Source: Pseudorasbora parva
Taxonomy: Eukaryota; Chordata; Actinopteri; Cypriniformes; Gobionidae
Assembly (NCBI RefSeq): GCF_024679245.1
Contig: NC_090172.1
Coordinates: 3,561,946 to 3,625,945, forward strand
Reading direction: 5' to 3'
Length of the DNA: 64,000 nt
Below the pieces are notes generated by a model. The model was not told the origin of the DNA. It saw only the letters and a list, made by a program, of their open reading frames with translations, and made no database searches. Shown here piece after piece: positions 37,725 to 64,000 of this stretch. The translations under genes were made by a program, and so were the position numbers. Every line of letters begins with the position of its first letter. Positions within the stretch are counted from its first letter, which is position 1.

Positions 37725-39080
37725 ATGTGTTTTTTTGTTTGTTTTTTAACAGAAAATGAAAGGTGTTAATGTGCCTACTATATACTGTCTAATGTATATG
37801 ATAATATGTTTTGTGAGAGGATGTGACGTTTATTCTTTGTATTTTTTTTTGTGTGCAAAAACTGCTGAATGGAGCCCAAAACAAATTTCCCTTCGGGGAC
37901 AATTAAATATATCTTAACCTATCTTATTGGATCATTTCCATTTGGGATAAAATTACATCCTTTATTTTTAGATAAAATACAAGACAGAAAAAGTTTAACT
38001 ATAATGCACACATATATCTTATTTTTAAACAGATTTAAATCATTAAATAATAATTAGGATATTATTTTTCTATTATTACATTAAATATGCAGTTATTATA
38101 CCATATGACGTTATTGAGCATGTGAGCAGGATCACAAAACTCGCTCCTTCACCGTATGAATTAATCACCATCCCAATGCAGGAGTTTATCACTGAGGTGG
38201 CTGCACATTTATTTTTACAGATGTCCACGTGAGAAACAATCACTGTACGAATAGGGCTTTACTCATTAAAAGTAACATTTTTGCAAGATACAGGTCTCCG
38301 GGGCTGGATGGTTGCAATGATAGTTGGAATAGTCTTGGTTATTGTTAATTCTCTAAGAAATGCCAGTGTCAGGCATACTGGAGAAGCTGCACTTGATCAT
38401 GCAGGCATTTTATTTATAATTCAATAAGAGTGGGAAAAAAAGAGACGTGGGAATTCTGCCCAGGTGTCTGATCCTTTTTTTCCCCCTCACTGCTCACAGA
38501 TGATGTGCTCAAAGAGTAAGGGTAGTATGGTCAAATCCTCAGGGCTTTTCTGGAACTTCATTAGACACTATCTCGAGATGTTTTGGAACCTGCACAGCGA
38601 AGCTTTAACCCGTCTTAACCCTCAGTCTACGGTTTAATCACACATTTCTGTTTATAGCGCCATGTAAAGAAGAGTGAAACCCAAACTCAAAGCTCTACGG
38701 CTACTATAGAATATTTGAACGACTTCACAAATCCAAAAATTTGCATTGCCAAACGAGGGCTCGTACATTTTGGTCTTTTAATTTAAAGTCTGTCTTGTGG
38801 GCAATAACACCTAACGGATCTAAAATATGCAATGCATTGTAGTATTTTGCATCATTAATCTTAGCGTAGGCATATTTTAACAGAGCATGGCACATTTTAA
38901 AATGATGCACAAATGTCCCAGGCACCATTTGTTGTACTGAAAATAAGTCTGATATATATAAAATATGGATGTAGTGGTAGGCACAAAGAAAGTACTGGCA
39001 AGATTAACACAAAACACAACATTTTACAAAAACAAATGTCTTTAGCATAAATGATGGCATTATCATGTCTCATGGAGCGC
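37725..39080. other. Region downstream of drd4, includes its probable 3' UTR
   Basis: Contains TTTCCCTTCGGGGACAATTAA at about 37888, resembling the 3' tail of a fish LINE. On the minus strand an AATAAA-type hexamer lies around 38409-38416, about 670 bp beyond the drd4 stop, and could be its polyadenylation signal. No other gene seen. Confidence 0.4.
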
Positions 39081-56112
<17,032 letters not shown>

Positions 56113-56756
56113 TGTGCTTGATCCGAGCGAGAACAGCGTCTTCTGGGAAACTTTTCATAGATGTCTCATGTTGTCCAGTCCGCTTTGGTCCATCTCTGTT
56201 CATCTTGTGTTAGTCAGAAGACGAGCCATATAATCAGCAGCACCGCGTCATACAGTAGGCTACATTGAGGTCGGTCAGTCTGCTGTCTGTCCTGAAATAG
56301 GAGATAATCTGGGAAAATCAATAGCTGCATTTCATTTGATGGGAGCTGCTGTCAAAATGAAAGTTTTAGAAGCTTGAAATTAAAAGACGTTGCTCCACTC
56401 CAACCGCCTAATCCCCTTTCACAGTCTGTGATGACGCGTGTTAACCGTTTTAACGGTCATCAAATCCTGCAAAGTTTGTTTTATATTTTCATTTTTTTAT
56501 GTATGTACATTTATAACTATACTTTGTATTATATTACCTTTGCATTTAAAAATAAACAAATAACGCCGTTGTTTTTAATACAGCGGCTGTGTTATGCGGT
56601 CTGTAAAATTGACGTCTTTCTCTCTTCTGCCGTTATTAATCTCTCTCTATATCTCTTATCTTTTTGAACATTGTGAAAACATTATTGTGGAGTTTTTATT
56701 TTGCTATTTTAGCAAATGGGAACATTAAATATATTTCACTTCAAAATTAAAATGTC
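56113..56756. other. drd4: 5' flank of drd4
   Basis: Probably contains the drd4 5' untranslated region and promoter (minus strand). No TATA box recognised near the start. A TGATGACGCG motif at about 56429 resembles a half cAMP-response site, weak evidence. No other gene. Confidence 0.35.
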
Positions 56757-58060
56757 CTGGGCTGGATTTCCCGAAACCTTAGTTATAAAGGTTTAAATTA
56801 ACTAAAGTTATACCTTAAGGTAATATTTATCACATATTAATCTTAACGTTAATATGTGTTTCCCGAAACGATTGTAGTTAAGAATACCTTCTGTAAGTCA
56901 TACTTCCGTAAGGTTGGTCTTGACCACTCTTAGCTATAACCTTATCACTATTGACAGGTCATTCCACTAGTGGCCTAGCCTGGATGCCAGCCAAACTTAG
57001 CCCCGCCCACAACATTTTTAGTTCGGGCAGTTCAGTCTGGACTCGATTTATATATATATTTTTTTTATATTTATTTTTTATGCAAGGATTAAAATTGCCA
57101 TTAAAAAATTGTCATTACACTAATGGTTGTTAGCTTTTTAATTATATTATCCAAAGGTACATCAGCTGGCAAACCATTAGACAGGAGAGGAGCATATTTA
57201 AAGGGAATGATTGTGATGGGGAGTTTGGTCAAACTATGGCAGCGAGGCAGCGAATAGTTGTGCCAAATCAAAGACGGCGCCGTCCGCGGAGCCATTTAGT
57301 GTATGGGCACTATTTCGTGAAAACTTTAGTCCCCTGGCTACCATGTCAGAAGCTGCTATTCAAAATAAATTTTGCCTTCCACGTCCCAGTCTTTCGAATC
57401 AGCTCTGCCCGCGCCTCCGGAAGACTTGGAAGTCTGCTTTCCTCTGGGAAAAGAACAAAGAGCGGCACTGAAGTCATTCTTAAAAAGGTAAGATGTGTTC
57501 GGAGTTTAGCCGACTGGATACAGCGAATGTTTAATCAGTCAGCGAGCTCCCCTTCACCTTCGTTGCTCTGGTTGGTGTAGCGCTATCCTATCGCGTGCAG
57601 AGGGAGTTTGAAAGACAACCGTTTATCCGCCCCTCGGATTGAGCCCTGTCTATGGTGAGTTTCCAGACCAAACATCTTGATGTGGGTCTGACTTGTCAGG
57701 CTAGTTGATCATGAGATTGCTGGTTTGTGCACTTATTTCAGAATTATGTAAAATTTAGTTGCAACTTTGTATGATAAATGGGATTTCAACTATTTTTGAA
57801 GTGCTTCTTTTATAAAGAACATCATTTTTTTCGCATAACACAGTGAAACAGCCCCTGCATAGAGTAAATAATCGATTCTTGAGCCATCGATATAAGCCGA
57901 TTCAGCACCGCCTCCACGAACAGCCCCTGCTAACGTCGCACTTAAGAAGGTTTACCTTAAGCGACCTCCTAAGTAGTTCGGGGAACACACATAGTTAAGT
58001 TATACCTTTAGAGTCTTTGTAGTGCCCTAAGAGACAACACTATCGGGAAATGCAGCCCTG
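56757..58060. mobile_element. MITE with GGGCTGxATTTCCCGA ends, carrying a nested element
   Basis: Left CTGGGCTGGATTTCCCGAAA, right, reversed, CAGGGCTGCATTTCCCGAT. TTAAGGTA/TACCTTAA blocks occur in both arms. Interrupted by the element at 56976-57703. Confidence 0.75.
56976..57703. mobile_element. Nested TAGCCTGGATG element
   Basis: Left TAGCCTGGATGCCAGCCAAA, right, reversed, TAGCCTGACAAGTCAGACCC. Left part is shared with 21729-21820. Short frames inside (57236-57580) show no known domain. Confidence 0.65.
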
Positions 58061-60527
58061 ATACTTTACTCACCCCATCTCATCCACACTGAAAACATTT
58101 TTTTTAATTGCTTGTTAAAATTGCTTAGATAGAACTAGCTAAAGCAACACAATTGCTATGCATTTTGTTCTAACTTAATTTGATTGTGTTCAGTACACTT
58201 AAATATAAGTCAAATTGAAGTCAATTTTTAAAGACTTAATCCATTTGTGTTGATTTGTGTTGCATTAACTGAAACTAGGCGGGGCTTGTAAGTTCCCAGC
58301 ATTCTTTGCATATGGCTAAATCAAGAGAGAGTAAATGTTGTTATTTTATATGTAAAAGTGTTATTTTATGTATTTTTGAGCAAGATGAGAAAGGGGGAGA
58401 CTTGATTGTGTTTAATAATATTTAATATACAATTAGGTTGGAATTAGAACAATTTAAATTATTGTGGGATACCATTGTGGAGAAGAGTGGAGCATTTGCT
58501 TAGGCTTAGAATTTGAAACGCTAAAGTGTGTTATTGTTAGCTAAAAGTTTGTCAACTAGTTAGTGCAGGGTTATAATTCAGTTGTTTAACATTAAAATAT
58601 ATGAAGCTGAAGTGAATGAATGAATGAATATACGATTGTGAATGCCTAAATCATGTCAAGGAACCATATACAATTCACTTTAAAACTACTTAATTGGGTC
58701 CCTTAAAATGTATTTTTTCCATGATGTGTATGTGATATGAACACATTTTTGTTTAACTTAATTGATTACTGTAGGACTGATGTACACAATTAAATTATGT
58801 AAATCCAACACACTTTTTGTTCATTTCTTTCTTTAGTCAAAAATAAATTATTTTTTGTTAGGGAAAATATTTTTTTTCCAGGATTTTCTCCAGGATTTTT
58901 CTCCACATAATGCACTTCAATGGCAACCAATGGAACTAATCCTTTAAAGTCTCCATGAAATCAAAATGTGAGTTTTTTTTATGAATACGTGAGCCTTAAG
59001 CTAGTGTACTCCAAAACAACAGCAACATTCATATTTAAAATATATAAGATAAGCATTCAAATCTTACAGATGACATCACTCACTTCAGCTTCTCGTCAGA
59101 TTTTCTGTCCAATCAAATGCTCTCTAGAATCTGAAGCCCCGCCCCCTACACTGTGAATAGACGCTGAAGCTGGGGCTGAATTCGGGCACTTGTTCACTTC
59201 ATTATTTTCTACATGGCGAATGGCACATAGTGCACTATATATAGGGAAAAGAGAACGATTCAGACAGTGTTAATCTGCACTGAAGTCTCACAGCAGCCAA
59301 TCACAGCAGTGGGCGTTTACACTAAAGTCTCACAGAAGAAGTTTTTCTAAGAAGGGTAGAAAGGCATCAGGATGAGTGAATGATAACAACAATCTGAACT
59401 ACTGTAGCATCTCTAGTTTAATGTCTTTGTTCAGGCCACTTTTAACTCTGTCCGGCTCCAAAACAGTGCCAAAATATTGGTGCCAAACAGATCTACTAAC
59501 CCAGGGTAAAGTATGAAGAGTGTAAAACCTGAATTAGGAACTTAATTCAAGAGTTCATTTGTAAACCTATGGCTTGAAAACATGCTAACCCCTTTTAAGA
59601 GGGTTTTCAAACCAATATCTGTGCTATTATTCATGAAGATTTAAGGTTCTCCTGAAGTTACTTCAGTATGTAGCATATGTTTCCTCTGATCATACTGCCT
59701 GCGTGAGCATATATAAGACATTAATAGGAGTTGACCACTGTAATCATGTGAAAGATGAAGGTCTACAAGATGGTTTTAGCGGGAAATATAAGTCTTTTGT
59801 ACCACGTATAGCCTCCACTCTTTGTCTGAATACTGGGACTGTAAAGAATAAATCTTATTCTCATATTTTCACCTCCATACACTCGACAGAGGGTTAAAGT
59901 GAAAAGAGAGAATAGCAATCTGTTAGATTGTGGGGGGATATGAAGTAGAGGACAATTATGGCACACATAGTTCATTCAAAAGGGAAATAAAGTCTCATTT
60001 AACTCGTGGGTAACCTGAAGATGAAACCCTGTCTTCCTCGAGGTTCTAATAAATCTAATTTCCACTTTGTAATGTGTAGAAAGTTCAACAGATGGTTTAA
60101 AAAAGTCAAACTACAAACTACAAGTACATACTAGTTTAGCCACCATACTCTGTTTCGGCTCTGAGAGAAAACAGGGCCTTTTTAACAACTCTACATTTTT
60201 AAATGACTAGTTTACCCTTAAAAATGTAATTTCTCTCATAATTACATTTCTCTAAATCTTACAGGTTTGAAATGACATAAGGGTGGCTAAATAATAACAG
60301 TTTTGTAATTTTTGGGGTGAAGTAAAGCCACAGCATTTAATTTTTCGCCGCTATATTATTCAAAACAAAGGCATCTTGGGGACTTGATTTTCCAGAGCTT
60401 TTATTCTGTCGCCGCTTCTGCTTCTTCATATGTGTGGGAACACAACATTGTTTTATCATATTACACACATTTGAGTGTGTTAAAGTGATGTTATTATACT
60501 ACTCTGTGTGTTCGCTCAGCGCTACTA
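58061..60527. other. Intergenic stretch, nothing firmly recognised
   Basis: 58946 begins with TTTAAAGTCTCCATGAAATC, an end related to the element at 27939. No exon, RNA gene or complete transposon was identified. Confidence 0.4.
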
Positions 60528-60793
60528 CACTCTAAAAAATGCTGGGTTAAAAACAACCCAAGTTGGGTTGAAAATGCACCAACCCAACAATTGAGTTGTT
60601 TTAACCCAATGGTTGAGTTGTTTTAACCCAGTGGTTGAGTTGTTTTAACCCAGTGGTTGGGTTAAATGTTGCTTAAGACAACTCAATTGCTGGGTAAGAA
60701 CAACTCAACCATTGGGTAAAAACAACCCAATTGTTGGGTCGGTGCATTTTCAACCCAACTTGGGTTGTTTTTAACCCAGCATTTTTTAGAGTG
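60528..60793. mobile_element. Palindromic MITE (CACTCTAAAAAATGCTGGG)
   Basis: CACTCTAAAAAATGCTGGG and CCCAGCATTTTTTAGAGTG are exact complements; CAACCCAAGTTGGGTTG follows in both arms. Interior has GTTGAGTTGTTTTAACCCA repeats. Same family as 35108-35259. Confidence 0.92.
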
Positions 60794-61859
60794 AATGAGA
60801 CACTTGTTCACACTGCAGTGAGCGAGATCATATTAGGCATGGTAAAACATGCTCTGTGCGGTAAATCAAGAACACCAGACCTCCGTTCATCTTCAGACAC
60901 AGATGAAGATATGTGTGTTAAAATTCGATGGTTCATTCACTGAAAAAAAAGTGTGTTGGATATACATTATTTAATTGTATCCATCGGTCCCCTATGAATC
61001 AATTGCGTAACTTTTGAGTCTCTGAAAACAGCAAGTTATTGTGTTATTCTATATATCATACCTTGCATTGTGTTTTCTGTCCCTCTCATGATATTATTGG
61101 CTTAGAATTTAATAAATCATTACTGTGTTAATTTTTCCAGGCTAAAAGACAAACCTGGTTTCTCAAGATGGCAAACATATACAAGATCAACCTTGGATTT
61201 TATTGCAAGGGCTTAAAGATGATTTTGTGCCTTTTGAGAATATCATAGTCACAACATGCTTGAACCAATTTCACAAGATCACAGATTTAAATATTAAGTT
61301 TCTTAAAAATTACAGATAAAAAGTGAATTGCACATCCCCAAAGTTAAGGTCCCTTTAATTGTACACAGCACTAGATATGTATTTATTTATAGATAGTATT
61401 AAGATGAATGCAGTGTTATCATTTTTAAATAGGTTAGATATATATACAGCCATCCACGTCTGCTGACTCTAGAGATTTCTTTTTCTGGGTTTTACAACAG
61501 GACAAATTTCATTTATCTGGCCATAGAAACTGGATCAGACAAACACACCACTACTGTAGTTGAGACTGTTCGAATTGACAGGGGGCTGGAGGGTCCCGTA
61601 CCTCCAATAAGCATCAAGGGACACCCCCATAGATTTTCACTTACTTTTTTTTTTACTTTCACGGTGACAGAAAAGGCCAATCACATACAAGGAAACAAAG
61701 GTGAAGAAATTTGTCAATGAGCATTAACCTTTGCCAGGTATCTAATTTCTCCCTAGATGACGGCGGCTCCTGTGGGATAACATAACCTTTTTTAAAACGT
61801 ATAGATTTTTTTTCTAAATCTAATTGTGTCCATGACTATGGAAAGTGAATGTGTTTCCA
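60794..61859. other. Intergenic stretch, nothing recognised
   Basis: AT-rich sequence without splice-flanked frames or repeat termini that I can identify. Confidence 0.35.
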
Positions 61860-62170
61860 TCAGTACGACTGTCGCACTTAAATGTTTGCATAGTGACTGA
61901 ACTGGAAACAGCTGCTCTGGATCGATTGGTTCCCTGAAGTGTGTGTTAGTCTCGTCAGATGCACTGCTACTGTCTCTGGAGGAGCTCTTCAAATTGTTCC
62001 ACGGACATTTGAAAGAAGTGCGGAACCGGAAATAATAAAGTTTTAGCTCCTGTACAAATTTAGCATACTCCTCTTCAAACTCTCTGTTCTTTAAGACTTG
62101 GTGCACCAAAAAACGTATTTTCGGTCTTTTGAAGAAAATGAAAAGCTTGTCTTCACTGGATGATCTGAAA
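61860..62170 (-). pseudogene. PIF/Harbinger-like transposase N-terminal fragment
   Basis: Minus-strand frame with KRPKIRFLVHQVLKNREFEE, EYAKFVQELKLYYFRFRTSF and, after a divergent stretch, THFREPIDPEQ. This order (basic RF-V, charged helix, QEL-L---RF---F, FREPI-PE) is that of the region before the catalytic domain in HARBI1-type transposases. The DDE catalytic part is missing, and the sequence decays after PEQ. Upstream it runs straight into the 26-bp array. Identification by motif memory, moderate certainty. Confidence 0.55.
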
Positions 62171-64000
62171 CGTTTTAGAATGTTGGAGCTCTGAAACGTT
62201 TTGGAATGTTGGAGCACTGAAACTTTCAGGAATGTTGGAGCTCTGAAACATTTTGGAATGTTGGAGCTCTGAAACGTTTAGGAATGTTGGAGCTCTGAAC
62301 CTTTTAGGAATGTTGGAGCTCTGAAACGTTTTGGAATGTAGGAGATCTGAAACGTTTTGGAACGTTGGAGCTCTGAACCTTTTAGGAATGTAGGAGCTCT
62401 GAACCTTTTAGGAATGTTGGAGATCTGAAACGTTTTGGAATGTAGGAACTCTGAAACTTTTAGGAATGTTGGAGCTCTGAAACTTTTATGAATGTTGGAG
62501 CTCTGAAACGTTTAGGAATGTTGGAGCTCTGAAACTTTTGGGAATGTTGGAGCTCTGAATCGTTTTTGGAATGTTGGAGCTCTCTTAAACGTTTTGGAAT
62601 GTTGGAGCTCTGAAACATTTTGAAATGTTGGAGCTCTAAAACGTTTTGGAATGTTGAAGCTCTGAAACGTTTTGAAATGTTGGAGCTCTGAAACGTTTTG
62701 GAATGTTGGAGCTCTCTGAAACGTTTTGAAATGTTGGAGCTCTAAAACGGTTTAGAATGTTGGAGCTCTGAAACGTTTTGAAATGTTGGAGCTCTGAAAC
62801 GTTTTGAAATGTTGGAGCTCAGAAACGTTTTGGAATGTTGGAGCTCTAAAAATGTTTTGGAATGTTGGAGCTTTCTGAAACGTTTTGAAATGTTGGAGCT
62901 CTGAAACGTTTTGGAATGTTGGAGCTCTTTAAAACGCTTTGGAATGTTGGAGCTCTGAAACGTTTTGGAATTTTGGAGCTCTGAAACGTTTTGGAATGTT
63001 GGAGCTCTGAAACATTTTGGAATGTTGGAGCTCTGAAACATTTTGGAATGTTGGAGCTCTGAAACGTTTTGGAATGTTGGAGCTCTGAAACGTTTTGGAA
63101 TGTTGGAGCTCTGAAACGTTTTTGAATGTTGGAGCTCTGAAACGTTTTTGAATGTTGGAGCTCTGAAACGTTTTGAAATGGTGGAGCTCTGAAACGTTTT
63201 TGAATGTTGGAGCTCTCTGAAACGTTTTTGAATGTTGGAGCTCTGAAACGTTTTTGAATGTTGGAGCTCTGAAACGTTTTGAAATGTTGGAGCTCTCTGA
63301 AACGTTTTGAAATGTTGGAGCTCTAAAACATTTTTGAATGTTGGAGCTCTCTGACATGTTTTGGAATGTTGGAGCTCTGAAACGTTTTGGAATGTTGGAG
63401 CTCTGAAACGTTTTGGAATGTTGGAGCTCTGAAACGTTTTGGAATGTTGGAGCTCTGAAACGTTTTGGAATGTTGGAGCTCTAAAACGGTTTAGAATGTT
63501 GAAGCTCTGAAACGTTTTGAAATGTTGGAGCTCTGAAACGTTTTGAAATGTTGGAGCTCTGAAACGTTTTGAAATGTTGGAGCTCTGAAACGTTTTGAAT
63601 GTTGGAGCTCTGAAACGTTTTGGAATGTTGGAGCTCTGAAACATTTTGGAATGTTGGAGCTCTGAAACTTTTTGGAATGTTGGAGCTCTAAAACGTTTCG
63701 GAATGTTGGAGCTCTGAAACGTTTTGGAATGTTGGAGCTCTGAAACGTTTTGGAATGTTGGAGCTCTGAAACGTTTTGGAATGTTGGAGCTCTGAAACGT
63801 TTTGGAATGTTGGAGCTCTGAAACGTTTTGGAATGTTGGAGCTCTGAAACGTTTTGGAATGTTGGAGCTCTGAAACGTTTTGGAATGTTGGAGCTCTGAA
63901 ACGTTTTGGAATGTTGGAGCTCTCTGAAACGTTTTGAAATGTTGGAGCTCTAAAAACGTTTTGAAATGTTGGAGCTCTGAAACGTTTTGGAATGTTGGAG
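62160..64000. repeat. 26-bp minisatellite, about 70 copies, truncated by the window edge
   Basis: Unit GAATGTTGGAGCTCTGAAAC followed by GTTTTG, with variants GAAATG, CTTTTAG and an extra CT (GCTCTCTGAAAC). Each unit has a GAGCTC (SacI) site. Homogeneity rises towards the right edge (63700-63900 nearly identical), while the left edge (62220-62560) is diverged. Three units make 78 bases, so long frames with a 26-residue period (63644-62742) stay open by chance of unit length. Confidence 0.97.

Noticed and set aside
62742..63644. 300-residue minus-strand frame with repeated FQSSNI/KRFRAPTF peptides
   Set aside because: Arises from the 26-bp array cycling through all three frames every 78 bases.

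Overview
This window is vertebrate nuclear DNA, most likely from a teleost fish and probably a cyprinid. The evidence is two vertebrate genes with canonical GT-AG introns, very dense teleost-type DNA transposons (hAT, piggyBac-like, ISL2EU/Harbinger-like, palindromic MITEs), a DIRS element, and long AC, TA and GA microsatellites. No bacterial operon, CRISPR array, rRNA or tRNA gene was seen. The species is an inference from repeat character, not a database match.

Two genes are supported. On the plus strand, about 13528-25323, lies sirt3, a mitochondrial NAD+-dependent protein deacetylase. It can be assembled from seven exons that stay in phase and give a 332-residue model; the first exon and first acceptor are the least certain parts. 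On the minus strand, 56112 down to 39081, lies a dopamine D4 receptor gene (drd4) of four exons and 384 residues, with all diagnostic rhodopsin-family residues present. The genes are convergent, tail to tail, with 13.8 kb of repeats between them. Orthologues of both sit on human 11p15.5, so the pairing looks like conserved linkage. No functional link between them is evident.

Layout: 1-3034 is a 29-bp satellite running off the left edge. 3035-13240 is gene-free and mobile-element rich; it includes a broken LINE with an ISL2EU-like element inserted at an AT dinucleotide. 13240-25323 is sirt3, whose introns hold hAT-like copies, a TTAA-inserted element whose empty site is preserved in a neighbouring copy, a hAT with 8-bp target duplication, an 11-copy 60-bp minisatellite and a 92-bp array. 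25451-27591 is a 2.1-kb foldback inverted repeat. 27592-39080 is intergenic, with a piggyBac-like MITE inserted into another copy of itself and seven RFX-like palindromes. 39081-56112 is drd4; its 12.5-kb third intron contains a 21-bp minisatellite split by a hAT-like element, and a decayed DIRS element. 56113-64000 is 5' flank with nested MITEs, a Harbinger-like transposase fragment and a 26-bp array running off the right edge.

Very long open frames at 39741-42383, 43840-44643, 21713-22477 and 62742-63644 are by-products of tandem repeats and are not annotated as genes. I found no convincing new enzymatic or defence system. The most unusual items are the foldback repeat beside sirt3, the ISL2EU-like relic with convergent THAP and YqaJ-type remnants, the self-inserted piggyBac-like MITE with X-box-like palindromes, and the drd4 intronic array.
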